From assembly GCA_022559845.1 (NCBI GenBank), contig CM040117.1, positions 146,262,732-146,326,731 of the forward strand: DNA of 64,000 nucleotides, given 5' to 3'. The position numbers and the translations under genes are program-made. Positions 1 through 11,286 of this stretch are shown here, piece by piece. This DNA comes from Amorphophallus konjac (lineage: Eukaryota > Streptophyta > Magnoliopsida > Alismatales > Araceae). The first letter of the stretch is position 1. Each line of letters begins with the position of its first letter. A model generated the notes under the pieces. The model did not search any database and was not told where the DNA came from. It saw only the letters and a list, made by a program, of their open reading frames with translations.

Positions 1-1164
1 GAGCGGCGACACGCCCTATCAGACGCTGGACGACTTTAACGCACGTGGGGGGGCGCATGTCCAGGATGGCCTGGACTTTGTCGGGGTTGGCTTCGATCCC
101 GCGCTGAGTGACCAGGAAACCCAGGAACTTCCTGGATTTTACTCCAAAGGCGCACTTGGCGGGGTTGAGCTTCATGTTGTACTTCAGGAGGGTGCCGAAG
201 GTTTCGGCAAGGTCGGTGAAGTGGTCTTGGGCCTTGGGGGTCTTGACGAGCATGTCGTCGATGTAAGCCTCGACGTTCCGACCTAGCTGTCCCTCGAACA
301 TGTGATTTACCAGTCGCTGATATGTGGCTCCAGCGTTCTTCAACCCGAAGGGCATCCGGGTGTAGCAATACACGTCGTAGTTGGTGATGAAGGCGGTCTT
401 CTCGACATCTTCTGGATTCATCCTGATCTGGTGATAACCCGAATAGGCATCTAGGAAGCTGAGTATCTCGTTGCCCGAGGTTGAATCAACCAATTGGTCG
501 ATGCTCGGTAGCGGATAGAAGTCCTTGGGGGTAGCCTTATTCAGATCGGTGAAGTCCACGCACATTCGCCATTTGCCTGTGGTTTTTGGCACCAGGACGA
601 CGTTGGCTAGCCACGTCGGGTACCGGACTGGTCTGAAGAGGCCAGTCTCTTGTCCCTTGGTGACCTGCGCCTTGATGATCGCCTGCTTCTCGGGCGCATG
701 CTTCCTTCTCCGTTGTTGTACGGGCCTCACGGTGGGGTCGAGGCTGAGCTTGTGCATCACGGTCTTCTCTGGTATGCCAGGGAGTTGATCATCGGACCAA
801 GCAAAGACCTGAATGTACTCAGAAAGAAATTTCTTGTATTGCTGTTGTTCCTTAGGTGGTAGGTCGGCTCCGATCCTTACTCCGAGGGCCGGGTCATCGT
901 TGAGGAGTACCGTTAGCAATTCGCCACCGGGCTCGGTGGTTACGGTCTTTCCTTCGACTCCCTTGGGGCCCTTATCCTTCCCGTCCGGCCTTGAGGCTTC
1001 CACCGAGATGTTGTAGCACCTTCTAGCCGTGGCCTGGTTACCTCGGACTTCCCCCAACCCATTTTTGGTGGGAAACTTCATTTTCTGGTGATAGGTAGAT
1101 GGTACGGCCTTTATTCGGCTGAGGATTTTCCGGCCGAAAATGGCGTTGTACGCTATCATCCCTT
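1..1164 (-). CDS. Tat-like gypsy polyprotein fragment: reverse transcriptase
   Basis: Translated by hand, this minus-strand frame has no stop from about 1164 to the window edge, so it is an open partial frame of about 387 residues. In order it shows a linker with [12 protein letters not shown] (about 820-780), the RT block [18 protein letters not shown] (about 575-520), [10 protein letters not shown] (about 458-430), the [16 protein letters not shown] block (about 360-310), the catalytic YIDDM (about 272-258), and [15 protein letters not shown] (about 139-90). RT copies element RNA to cDNA in the cytoplasmic particle. The frame is shifted relative to the upstream gag-protease frame at about 1162, where the upstream frame meets two stops. 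Whether pol continues intact beyond the edge cannot be seen. Confidence 0.88.
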
Positions 1165-1602
1165 GATCACCATGAAGTCCACCATGACCGTAACGGTTTT
1201 GGGTGGGGTGTCGATGGTGACCGGCAGGCTTAGGGCTCCCTCGGGGTAGGTGGCCAGGCCGTTGAACCCGCAAAGGGGTGTTCGGATCGGGCGCAGCTTG
1301 GATGGGTCTTCCCCCATCTTGAGGAAACAGTCATAAGATAATACATCAGGGGCTCTCCCATTGTCAACCAGAATTCTATCTACGTTACAATGGTTTATTG
1401 TGGCCGAGATAACGAGGGCATCATCATGCGGGGTGTTCAGCCCTTCCAGGTCTTGGTCGGAGAAGACTATGACCTGGGGCTCCCTCGGCGGGCCCCTGGA
1501 GGGCTCTAAGGCCTGGCTGGCCCGCTCGGCATGACGCTTCCTTCCTCGGCTGGTGTCACCGCCCGATGCCGTTCCTCCGGAGATGACGTTGATGTGGACC
1601 CC
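1156..1602 (-). pseudogene. Tat-like gypsy aspartic protease region
   Basis: This follows gag in the same frame but after the in-frame TGA at 1605-1603. It begins GVHINVISGGTASGG, a typical gag-protease linker in Tat elements, and carries the active-site motif [15 protein letters not shown] at about 1385-1340, followed by [14 protein letters not shown] and [15 protein letters not shown]. The Asn in place of Thr/Ser in the Asp-Thr-Gly triad is usual for the lineage. The frame ends in tandem stops at about 1160; RT is in the next frame, so a frameshift lies here. A gag TGA plus a frameshift suggests decay rather than programmed recoding, though readthrough cannot be excluded. Confidence 0.75.
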
Positions 1603-2740
1603 TCAGGGGGCGTTGTCGATCTCCTCGGCGGCGTCTCGGTCTTCTTTGCGCCCGGCTGCAAACCGGGCCAGGTGCCCCTGACGGATGAGACGCTCGATCT
1701 CATCTTGGAGCTGGTGACAGTCCCCGGTGTGGTGCCCGTGGTCGCCGTGGAACAGGCAATGCCTGTCGCGCTTGCAGTTCTTCGATCTCATTGGTTCGGG
1801 CTGGCGGAGGAGTCCCGAGTCTTTGATGTCTTCATAGATCTCGCAGACTGGCGCGGTCAGCGGGGTGTATCGCTCATACTTCCGTTTGCGCTCTCCTTCC
1901 CGATCGCGCTTCTTGCCCGAGCCAGGATTTGGCTCGGAGGCCCGCTTCTTGTCCCCCTCCCGACCTGGGCCGGTTGTGTCTCGGCAAGCGCTGAGTACTT
2001 CTTCGCACTCGGCGTGGCGCAGTGCCAGAGTCACTAGCTCGGCAAGGGTCGAGGGAGGGTGGAGGACCAGTTCGCGGCGGAGATTCTCGTCTCGGGTGCC
2101 CCCGGTCAGAGCGGTCGTGGCCGAGGCCACATCCAGGCAGGGAATTCTGAGGGCTTCCGATTTAAATCGGTGGACATAAGCCCGGAGCCTTTCCCCTTGC
2201 GCCTGTTTGAGGGCCAGGAGCCCCGCTACTGACCTTGGGGGGGCGCTCCCGGTGAAGCTTTCCTTGAAGACTTGCCCGAATTGCCTGAAGTCCCGGATGG
2301 ACCCAGGGGCGAGGGCCCGGAACCATGCCTGAGCGCCTTGGACCAGGGTGGCCGCAAAGGCTCGGCATTTGATAGGATCCGGCGTTCCATGCAGAGTTAC
2401 CAGGGCGTCGAAGCTGTCGTAGTGGTTGGCTGGGTCGCCCTGGCCATCATAGAGCTTGAAGGTCGAATGGAGGTTCTGGGAGACACATGGCATCCCTTGC
2501 CGCCTGGGCCCTCATGAGCTCCACGAGGACGTCAAGCTTCTTATTGAGGGCCTGGAAGACCTCGTCGCCACCGTTGGGGGGTACCCCTATCGTCGTCGGA
2601 GGGGGCGGCGGCCCGTTGGTGGGGACGCTGGCGTTGGAGGGAGGGTTCTGTGAGGCCCTAGAGGGGCCATCTCCTGCCGCCCCCATGGCCTTACCCCTCT
2701 CGCCGGTGGATCTCCTCTCTGAGCTTCTTCTCACCATCTT
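1603..2740 (-). pseudogene. Tat-like gypsy gag, frameshifted near its N terminus
   Basis: The capsid-like body (2493-1603) contains FAATLVQGAQAWFRAL, GSIRDFRQFGQVFKESF and QAQGERLRAYVHRFKSEALR, the retrotransposon gag signature. It is followed by a basic stretch and a knuckle-like CLFHGDHGHHTGDC then LQDEIERLIRQGHLARF, typical of the Tat gag C terminus. The probable N-terminal segment lies in another frame upstream: MVRRSSERRS at about 2737, then a Pro-rich stretch and a helix FQALNKKLDVLVELMRAQ. A single frameshift near 2500 separates the two parts, so the protein as written is broken. Gag would form the intracellular virus-like particle. Confidence 0.82.
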
Positions 2741-2833
2741 GGCTCTTCGTGCGTTTCCCAAAGACGGCGCCAGATGAAGAGGCGAAATCTCGCGCTGTGT
2801 CCTGAGCGGGCTGTGGATCACCAGAAGATGAAC

Positions 2834-3555
2834 TGCAAGATAGGGAAACGTATCAGAGGGCCCAGGGGATTTCCTTGGGGAAAAACCCTCCGATGGTTAA
2901 GTCAGTAGAGCTGTGGTGGAAGCAATAATGGGGAGGAGAAAAACTAGTGCGTGAGATTCCTCTCCACCAGAGGGGTGAAGCGGAATCTGCTCAGGAGTTT
3001 GGGTGTATGAGTGCCTTAACGGCTCTTACCTTCCACCGAAGGGTATCCCTGGTTTAAATAGTACGTCGCCTTCAGGAGTCCGGCAAGCTGAGGGGTTTCC
3101 GGCAGGAGTTACGTCCTTAACGTGGGCTTTCATGGCCTTATCGTGGGAACGTTATTGCCTCGAAGTCTGGCGGCTTCTTGATTCCCCAGTCCGTTGGGGA
3201 CTCTTAACGGCAGCACGAACGGATAATATCTGGTCTGGCCGAGCTTCTGAAACGCCAGCCCTGTCCGGGCGATGAGCATAGCTCGGCGAAAGAGGGGTTG
3301 GATAGGTCGGCGAATGCCTGTCTCTCCCGGGCGGGGAAACGGCTTGGGCCGGACCCTCCTTGTGACCTGACCATTACTCGGGCCCTCCGAGCCTAGGGGC
3401 CGCCGGGGAGAGTTGGTTCCTCGAGTGTTTGTTCATTGGGCTTTTCTTTCCTAAGTGGGCCCTGTGGGCTGTCACTCAGGGGAGCTTGCCTCGTTGGACC
3501 CTGTTGGGTCTTGTTGGGCTGCTCTTTGAGTGGGCTGCAGAAATCCCCCTCTCCA
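2834..3555 (-). repeat. 5' LTR of the Tat-like element
   Basis: On the minus strand the repeat starts TGGAGAGGGGGATT at 3555 and ends in TTGCA at 2834, about 722 bp. The start is fixed by the switch to Cop1 LTR sequence at 3556. A TATA-like CTATTTAAACC lies at about 3050-3060. The matching 3' LTR is outside the window, so the inner end is inferred from the terminal CA and the position of gag. Confidence 0.65.
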
Positions 3556-3798
3556 TGAACCATGAAGTTGTGTTCCTACAAACCAACATAAATATAACAT
3601 TAGTTCCTTAAACACCGAGAGTTCACATAGCTTTCAAGAGTAAACATTGACTCCATCTTTCAACTCATCAAATCAAGATATAAAACATGTTGCTCAATGA
3701 AACACATACACACAAAACATGTTGCTCAATGAAACACATACACACACAAACACAATCGTTTTGATATCATTGAAACCAAGCACGAACTATGGGATGCA
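3556..3798 (-). repeat. Cop1 3' LTR, first 243 bp only
   Basis: This matches 18957-19199 with only a few substitutions. On the minus strand it starts TGCATCCCATAG directly after the polypurine tract. It breaks off at 3555 because the Tat element inserted here; the remaining roughly 2.4 kb should lie to the left of the window. An internal duplication is visible, with AAACATGTTGCTCAATG twice around 3685-3735. Confidence 0.88.
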
Positions 3799-3802
3799 AT
3801 AA

Positions 3803-3815
3803 TCTCCCCCTTTTT
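3803..3815 (-). promoter_or_regulatory. Polypurine tract of Cop1
   Basis: The minus strand reads AAAAAGGGGGAGATTAT immediately before the LTR TG. This is the usual second-strand primer next to the 3' LTR of SIRE-like elements. A second near-copy (complement of TTCTCCCCCTTTTTGTCAT) lies at about 3943-3962 and shorter ones occur further inside, a common feature of this group's 3' region. Confidence 0.8.
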
Positions 3816-6388
3816 GATGATGACAAAACTATGTGTGTGATAATACAAATTTTGCAAACATGTGCAAACATTGAGCATAACCACTTCTCACATTCTCCCC
3901 AAGACAACAACATTCATACACCATTGAGCACACACCTTAAACATTCTCCCCCTTTTTGTCATCTACAAAAAGACAAGGGAGCATGTGACATAAAATGAAC
4001 ATGTGAGGCCAAATGATAAGTTTCCAATTTAAATGGCAATTGATGTTAAGTAGGGGCTCAAATATATGATACCAAGTGTTGATCAAGATAGAGGCACAAA
4101 CATAGGCAATTTCAATTCTCGAAGAGAGAGAGCCTCAATGATAGCATTTGTTGATCATGATACCATTTGTTGGTTGAACTCATTTTGGCATTTATGCAAC
4201 ATGAAGTGTTCAGAATATACATTTCAAAATGAAGTGTGCCAATTGTTGAAAAGTATGGATTTGATCAAGATGATATCATGAATGACCTATATGCATGCTA
4301 AAATGTCAAATATGCAAATATGCAAATTAGCACTTAATATGCACTATGTGAATTCTAATCATGCAAGTTATGAAGCTATGCACATGATGACTTCTATCTT
4401 TCAAATGTAAGGTTTATGCTCAGAATTAGACTCAAGGGGAATGCATGAACATACAAGCACACAAGCACAATCGTCATGCACACATATAGTACATATAGTA
4501 ACTCCCCCTATATGAGGCACGGGTTAACAAAAGAGTATGTGATTTAAATTCAAGAATGTAAGTCATGAAGCATAACTAAGAGATTTGTGCATACACAACT
4601 AGGAGTACTACATAAACCATGAGTGTAGGCAAATTCATAAAAGACATACATCACAAAAATGCCCATGTGAAATGTGAGGCAATGACTAATGAGCTTCAAA
4701 ACAAATGGATTTTTAGATTTTCTAAAGAACAATAGAAGGTAATCTCCTCTCTACACTTTCACTTTAGATTCTCGACTTTCGGTAGCTTCGCACAACCCCG
4801 ATTTTGTTTCTTTTAATAGACTTCACCTTTCGGCGCGAGTTTCCTCATATGTCTCAATGGGGATTCCCGGCTACTTGGATTCGTCACACATATGAATTTT
4901 TGTTTCTCCTTTCGACACGAGTTTCCTCTTTTATTTTAGGGGGGATTCCTGGTTACTCGGATCCAAATACCACTTATTGAATTTTTGTGGGGTAGGCAGT
5001 TTTTTCCTCACGATTACTCTTTAATGTCCATGTAGAGATTCAAGTTCCCTTTAGAGTGTTGGAAAGAATTTCTTAAATCCTTATCAATGAAAGTCATTGA
5101 ATTCATTATGTGCAAGAGTGTGGGGGTAAATTTTTATTTTTCATGTATAAAATTAATTCGACAAGACATAGCTATGACTCCCCCTAAATGTATGCACGGT
5201 CGGAATCAAATCCTCCCCCTTAATATATGACATGTATCACACATGAATAAAATCACTGCATTGTTATTTATCAAGGAGGTGAGGTCTTAGAAAGAACAAG
5301 AAATGGTTTCATAGGGTAAATACGTACAAGCATGCAAGGATTCATGAAACATGCATGCAAGCATTCACAAGTCAAGATATGCGATTATCATGAAATATAT
5401 GCATATGCTCTATATGCATGAATATACAATATGCATCTTTTTGTCATTTTATATGCATAGTATGTATATGCAAAAATGTCAATCCATTCTTTTTATGCAA
5501 GTTTTCAGTTTTTGTAATGACTTGAGCATTTAAGAAAAGCATGAAGCAGGTGAATGCATGAGATGGATTTTCAATGAATTTGGAACTGAATCATGAGCAT
5601 TTTATTTCAGATTTCATCTTGAAAAGCCATATCCCTTAGAACCCGAATGTTCAACCATGATCATTCAAAGACAATATTTCATGAGACATAAGCTTCAGTT
5701 TGAACATGATACCCCCTGTATGTGTGAATATACAACTGACCAAGTGTCCAACAGATTTCACACAAAATTTGGTAAATGAGCAAGATAAGTGTTTGAACAT
5801 CTTTTAACAAGAGGAGATTTTCAAACATGTCAAATAACTTATCAATTTAGCATATCAATCACACATGGTCAATGAGTTTTAATATGAGCCATGGTCAACA
5901 TCTAATATCAATTGTTGCATTTGATCAAGTAATTCCATAGTTTAAAAATTTTACCCTTTTGAAACACGAAGTTTTTCAAATTCAATTTGAAAGCACATGC
6001 AAATCAAAGGCAAATTGATTTCATTCAAAACACTTGGTTCCTTATAAGTCAAATAATTCAATTTCTGAATTTTGGTACTAGACGGAGAACATAGGTCCGA
6101 AGACCACCATCACGCTTAGTGGAAGTATCCAGTTGAACGTAGTCCAACCTTCTCTAACCACCATTTGATGTATCAAATATTCATCTATTGAAGACATATG
6201 TGGCTTGTGAAGAGTTTAGAGCATAACAAGAGAACATACCAAAATCTCATTCCAAAACAACAAGGCCACCAAGTTTGACAATGAAGGAGCAAAGTTGGGG
6301 TTTTACCATATGAGTGTGCCTTGTTCCATTTTACTGGAACCCCTTTCATTCTTTATTTACCTCAAGGCACACTTGCATCCAAAATAAT
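3816..6388 (-). other. Cop1 internal non-coding region where pol would be expected
   Basis: AT-rich sequence with no frame longer than about 72 residues and no recognisable pol motif. It holds repeated pyrimidine tracts of the form CTCCCCCT, a diverged direct duplication at about 4820-4880 and 4910-4970 (gagtttcct ... ggggattcc ... ggcta/ggtta), and TATGCATG-rich stretches near 5340-5560. A comparable stretch in Cop2 (about 46300-46600) has similar wording, such as agaatccctggttaccc, so the region may be an ancestral non-coding part of this non-autonomous group rather than eroded pol. Confidence 0.6.
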
Positions 6389-7096
6389 TCATTCAATAGA
6401 TTTGGGCACCCAAGCCTTTTTGGGTCCCTGGAGGTTGGTAGCACTGTCACCAAATGCTTTCTTCCTTTTCATTGCTACAACAGCATCATTCTTCATGATC
6501 CTGCAATTCTTAATAACATGTCCACAGTTTCCACAATAAAGGCATTGAGGAAAAGTAGTTTTACCAAGAGACTTCCTTTTAGGAGTAAAGGAATTTTCAA
6601 ATCCATTCCATCTTCTATTTTCAAAAGATCTAGATTTAAAAAAATTAGACCTAGCATGCATTCTAGAAGCATGAAATTTTCTATTTTCAAAAACTAACAT
6701 TCTTTCATAAGATGTCCGTACTTCCCACAATGAAAGCAACAAGGAGATGTGGGTCTACGGAATGACTTTCCATTGTTTGCATGAGTGTTTATGAACAAGT
6801 TTCTCTTATAGGATGAAGACCCTTAGGGATTGGAGGCATGTTCAATTCTGAATTTTATTTGAAGGTTTGATTTTGCATTCATGGCATGAAAATCATCATT
6901 TTGCTTCACAAAGCAATCATTCATGACATGTACAAGTTTGTGACAATAAAAGCATGAGACATTCTTCTTTTTGCATGCCAGTTTGTCATCCTCTTTCATG
7001 ACAACATAATCATCATCACATGTCCAAACATACCATAATAGAAACATTCAACATTAGACTTTTGACTTTTGAAATCTATTTGACATGGTTGGTTTG
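6389..7096 (-). pseudogene. Cop1 gag, C-terminal zinc-knuckle part
   Basis: This continues the gag at 15068-16484 across the TRG1 insertion. Four CCHC-type knuckles can be read in order on the minus strand: a damaged CFYYGMFGHV at about 7035, CFYCHKLVHVMNDC at about 6955, CCFHCGKYGHLMKEC at about 6740-6700 in a shifted frame, and CLYCGNCGHVIKNC at about 6540-6500. The tail QGPKKAWVPK, usual at the gag end in SIRE-like copia polyproteins, ends with a stop at 6389. At least two frameshifts and a stop break the frame. The knuckles would bind element RNA during packaging. Confidence 0.78.
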
Positions 7097-9744
7097 TGAT
7101 GTGACACCACCTTGGGGTGATGACCACAAGACAATATGACCCTTGGACCTAAGGTTGCAAGCAAGCAAATTGGCGATGATACCACTCGAGCGGCTCACTC
7201 GCTTGGTGCACACTTGTGCCCGTGGGCAACTAAACGATAATGGAGAGGGTCCGGGGTGGGACAATGATGCTCCGGTGCTTGGCAAGCTTGGGGAGAACCC
7301 CAATTGGGCCAGGGATGCCCACTCACGGGCGGCCGTCACACCATGCGTGTGGGTTGAAATGGCTCGCTCACAACTCGCCCGCGATGGACACTCACGTGTT
7401 CGGCAATTTGGGCCGGGCCCTTGCTCTCCGTCTGACGCAGCAAAGCAAGAATACTAAGATAAGCAAGTGATATTGACCAGCAAGGAAAGGGGGACCGAGG
7501 CTCACCTAGCCGGCGTGAAGACGCCAACTCCGGCCGAAGACGGGGGCGAGCGGGGAGGCAAGGGTTTGCGCCCGCAAGCCGCGTCGGTGTCGCTTCAAAT
7601 CTGTAAAAAATATTATTACATGAACTACACCTCTCGCAGGAGGGGGGCTCTTGCGGTGGGGGTTAGACTTATTACAACCAAGATTACCTCCACGCAGGGA
7701 GGGGCCTTTAGCCGGCCAAGTGGGGTGGGGAAATTATGAAGAGAACGTCGACTCTCCAAGCTTCGCCGGTTCTGTCACTCTTCAGTTTTACTGAATAGGT
7801 TGTCGATGAAGATGTTGCCACGGACTCAACCGAGCTTTCAAATTTGATGAAACCAGTGCCAAAAGTTCCCCAACTGGCCGAGGATGATGTTTGAGTTTTT
7901 TGGGAAGCTCTGGAGCTCGGGGCTGATCGGACCGGCGACTGGAGCAGGACAGCAACACTCTGCCTCTGACTGATGCAGAACTGATACAGTGGATTGTAGA
8001 AGGCACTGCGGTCGCTCCCAAACTCCAAAGCGAACGAAACTGGCAGTGACGCGATCGTGGTCGGAGTAGCTTCGAGCAGAAATTGATGGGGCGACAATCC
8101 GAGGTCGGAGAGGAGAACGGTGGCCGGAGAAGTGAAGACAGGTCGAACCTGGACCTGCAGGGGGCAGACTGCACACTCTGGCGAAGAAATTCAGAACAAA
8201 TAGCTCGGGCGGGCGATTGGCATCGTTCCTTCTGCTACTGTAGGAGGACTAGACGAAGAAGAATTTTGTAGAAGGAAGCGTGATCGAATTCCTCCAAGGT
8301 TGGCCGCTGAATGGCTTCCAAGATCGCTCTGGCCTTCAGTCTAGGACAGATTGCACAGTCGTTGAAGATGACGTTCCTCCGGACAGCTCCGAACTCGGAT
8401 GCAGGCAGGAGTACCACCGTTGGAAAGAAGACTTGGAGATGATTCCAGAAATATAAGATATGCCACCGGGAGCCTTCAGGGGAAGTCGTGGCTGCTACTG
8501 CAAATCACTGCTTTTCTGAAACCTGCAATAGGGACAGAATAGGTGGAGGAGAGGGTGTGGGGAAGGGCATGAACAAGGGGTTATTTGGTGGATGGGGAAG
8601 GGGGGGTGCGACCTTGGGTGGTTAGGGAGGTGGGGAGATGAAAGGGCACAGCCCAAGGGAGAGGGAAATTCGAAATTTGGCCTAGGGAAGGGCTCTTTCA
8701 GTCTTGGGGAGAGGGAGGGTTGCTTGGGAGAGTGGAAAGGTGCCTAGGAGAAGGGGTTTCCACCTAGGGGTTGGAGGGGGAATTGAATGAGTGCATGGGG
8801 AAGGGGAAGGGGCCTTAATGAGGGGTGAATGGGGAGGAGAGAGAATGAATTTCGAAATTGGGGTGGGGAGGAGAGAGAGAGGGGGCACAACCCACTTAGA
8901 GAGAGTGATAGTAAGAGAGAGAGAGGGAGATATTGAGAGGGAACTAGAAGGTGTGGAAATTTTCTGGATTCAATATTCAAGCATAATTGTTACAAATGAG
9001 AGAGGGGTGGGGCTATTTATAGACCCCACACTTTTCCTAAGACCAAACTGACCCTGACAAACTAACTAATGACCAAACAGTCCAAGGGAGGGGCGCCCCT
9101 GGGCCTAGCCCAATGAATTGGGCCCATTAACCTATCAAACCAACATAATGACTTCAAGACTTAGGAAAATGACTTTCTAACCTAGGTACATGACTCAATA
9201 AAGGGAAAATTACATGTTTAAGACTCAAATAAAAATAAGAAAATTACATGACTCGACTCACAAACACATGAGGAACATAATGGCGTACACCGACGATCAA
9301 TCCGAGCTTCAGAAAATGTGGAGGGGCAAGGGATGTCCCCATCATACCCCCGGGGTGGGGAAAACTCGACCCTGTCGAGTATGGGTCCACCGGGGAAGTA
9401 GCATCCCAAACGCAGTTCCGGGCGAACCTTGTTCTCCAAACTCGACCCATGTCCATAGCCGAGGAACGGTGCTTCCACTCGACAAAGTGGCTCGGACACA
9501 CCCTTAGGCTGGCGAAGAGATCTTGCTTTGCTTAGTATTGCCGCCATGTGCTGACGTCGGGCTCTCGGGCTAGTTTGTGGTGGCACTCCGAGGGTGTCTC
9601 TCACAAGGATAGGTGTAGGCTCAAGACACTCACTAGGATCCACCGCGGTACCCTTAGAGGGTGCCGGATCCGCCACGTGGGAAGTGGGATGAATCCCAAA
9701 ACCCATTGGTAAGTTCAACCCGCAAGCCGGGTGCCAAGGCCACT
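7097..9744 (-). repeat. TRG1 3' LTR, lacking its first 195 bp
   Basis: This pairs with 12225-14872 of the 5' LTR. The partner continues to 15067, whereas this copy changes at 9745 into internal sequence, so the U3 start and the adjacent polypurine tract are deleted. It contains a G/A-rich tract (about 8530-8940), a TATA box on the minus strand at about 9012-9022 (complement of CTATTTATAGACC), and CTCGCAGGAGG / CACGCAGGGAGG stretches near 7635 and 7692. Frames up to 129 residues here are chance frames in non-coding LTR. Confidence 0.9.
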
Positions 9745-11228
9745 CGAACTTGGCAAGGTCCAAGTCCTCGTGCCCTCAAATTGGAGGTGACCCTAGAGTA
9801 GAGCCACTCCAAAATCATCATCATCATCAAGTCGCCAACGTGGAATTTCAAGTGGCGCTCACGAGTTTTTGCCCGCTTTTTGTAATTCTCACCGCTTTTT
9901 GCTTGATGCATGTTTTGATGCATATGCCATGTACTAAGATGCGGTGTGAGTGAGTAGTGCGTGGTATGCAAAGGTGGTCCAGGGCAACCACATGTAGACC
10001 TATCATGCATTGATGTTATGAAGACTTTGAATGTCTTGGGAGGACCGGGGCATCCATAGGTGTCCCTTTCATGTGTGAGTGTGATGAGTGCCGGGGGACC
10101 CGGACATCCATGAATGCTCCTAACATGCTTGAGATTTATGATGAATGATGGTGGACCATTACAACCAAATATTGACCACTCATGTTTTCTTCTTGACATG
10201 TGGGTGATATGAATGAATGGACCCGACTTTCTAATCATGTCAAGTGGGGTGGTATGCCTAAGCACATGCATTTCAATCCTAGTGATGACTTCTATGTGCA
10301 TAGGTGTGGGGTGGCCCTTGAGCTTCCATTCGTATGAGTCAAAGGGATCTAAGAAGGGAGACATCATGGAGTGGGGCCATCTATCAATCCCATTGTGTAT
10401 GTTGCCTATGGTTAAGGCTTCTTTGGTGTAACCCAATTCTAGGAAGGGAAGGTTTTGGGTTATCATGGGTGGTAAGGGTAGGGTAAGGTGGGTGGTGAAT
10501 AAGGTGAGTGGGTTACATTGAGATCTAGGCTCCCATAGAAAAGGGTCAAAGGGATCATGGTAAGGGTCACCTTGGTAGGGGTACTCTATGCTCTCAAGGT
10601 CCTCGAATGGTGAGTCATCCTCCTCAATAATTGGGCCAAGGTTGCTAATGGGTTGACCGATCAAAGCACTTGGGATCTTAATGGTTGGGGAGTGGACTAG
10701 GATAGGTTCTTCCTCCATGGGAAGAAGGAGGATGATCTCACTAGTAACTTGGCCATTAGTGTAGATGGAAGTGATGGAGCCAATGGAGGGATATGCTAGG
10801 CTAATGGTGTTAGTTTCGGACGGCCTCAAGGCTAGCATATTGGTCAAGTGAATTTGCCAGTGTAGGTAGTTCACTAAGTCTCCCAAATCTTCCACACAAT
10901 AGGAAGTTTGATAAGTGACATGTGGCTGAATGGGAATGATTTGGGATTGATATCCCATGGGTAGGTGGCATGGTTGTGAACTAGGAATGGTGAGACCTTT
11001 CTTGAGCCATTGGAGTATGGACTTATCTATGGTGAGGTTGGGTGTCTCTAGAGGAGCTAGGCTAGAGGTGTGTGAGTTGTTTGGCCTTTGGATTTCCTCT
11101 ATGTTGGGAGGTGGATTCGGATGGGCATCCTTCTTCACTTGGTTGGGTGTGTGGGTAGCAACTTCTATTGCTAATGGAGTAGAGGGATCTATGGTGGGTG
11201 GTTTGGTGATAGCTAGCGTATGACACAC
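9654..11228 (-). CDS. Unknown ORF2 of TRG1 (about 524 codons), conserved in TRG2
   Basis: I do not recognise a known domain. The N-terminal third is Pro/Thr-rich, then comes a block beginning SILQWLKKGLTIP, VEDLGDLVNYLHWQ, then YPSIGSITSIYTNGQVTSE (about residue 150) and an acidic DDSPFEDLESIEYPYQGDP followed by DPFDPFLWEP. Each of these blocks has a counterpart in TRG2 (38810-39661 and 28071-28236), so the protein was under selection in both families. Around residues 370-450 a GC(P/N)GPP motif recurs four times at roughly 20-residue spacing (FGCNGPP, HGCPGPP, YGCPGPP, CGCPGPP). The last 30 or so codons run into the deleted LTR and are probably not native; a frame shift near 9820 would give an acidic DDDDD ending. 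Position after gag suggests a structural or accessory protein, but function is unknown. Confidence 0.6.
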   Translation of the reverse strand: MCHTLAITKPPTIDPSTPLAIEVATHTPNQVKKDAHPNPPPNIEEIQRPNNSHTSSLAPLETPNLTIDKSILQWLKKGLTIPSSQPCHLPMGYQSQIIPIQPHVTYQTSYCVEDLGDLVNYLHWQIHLTNMLALRPSETNTISLAYPSIGSITSIYTNGQVTSEIILLLPMEEEPILVHSPTIKIPSALIGQPISNLGPIIEEDDSPFEDLESIEYPYQGDPYHDPFDPFLWEPRSQCNPLTLFTTHLTLPLPPMITQNLPFLELGYTKEALTIGNIHNGIDRWPHSMMSPFLDPFDSYEWKLKGHPTPMHIEVITRIEMHVLRHTTPLDMIRKSGPFIHITHMSRRKHEWSIFGCNGPPSFIINLKHVRSIHGCPGPPALITLTHERDTYGCPGPPKTFKVFITSMHDRSTCGCPGPPLHTTHYSLTPHLSTWHMHQNMHQAKSGENYKKRAKTRERHLKFHVGDLMMMMILEWLYSRVTSNLRARGLGPCQVRVALAPGLRVELTNGFWDSSHFPRGGSGTL

Positions 11229-11286
11229 CCGGGGTGGTGAACAAGCATGGGCTTGGGTTGGGATAGGAAGGGGAAGTAGAGGAGGC

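Larger units (their letters stand above)
1..3555 (-). mobile_element. Ty3/gypsy LTR retrotransposon, Tat-like, 5' part only (runs off window)
   Basis: The element reads right to left: 5' LTR (2834-3555), gag (about 2740-1603), protease region (1602-1156) and reverse transcriptase (1164 to the edge). The RT has YIDDM and ends with the [12 protein letters not shown] stretch usual in plant Tat elements, and the protease active site is VDNG rather than DTG, also a Tat habit. The R/U5-like LTR stretch near 2856-2903 (complement of ACTTAACCATCGGAGGG) is common in such LTRs. The LTR starts TGGAGAG at 3555 and abuts Cop1 LTR sequence, so this element inserted into the Cop1 3' LTR; the 5 bp next to it (3556-3560, tgaac) are the expected target duplication. 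RNase H, integrase and the 3' LTR lie outside the window. Confidence 0.9.

Noticed and set aside
1603..1605. Gag TGA as a programmed readthrough site between gag and protease in the Tat element
   Set aside because: The frame does continue into protease, but there are also two frameshifts in the same element, so a decay mutation is the simpler reading.
525..2037. Plus-strand frames of 87-168 residues opposite gag and RT
   Set aside because: They are antisense shadows of the Tat-like gag-pol, whose minus-strand translation gives clear family motifs.
7708..8176. Overlapping minus-strand frames of 112-129 residues, partly repeated at 12927-13302
   Set aside because: They lie in both LTRs of TRG1 but in several overlapping registers, with the frame lengths differing between copies; the repetition comes from the LTR pair, not from coding selection.
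9900..10150. GCPGPP repeats as a collagen-like protein
   Set aside because: The motif recurs only four times at about 20-residue spacing, without Gly-X-Y continuity.
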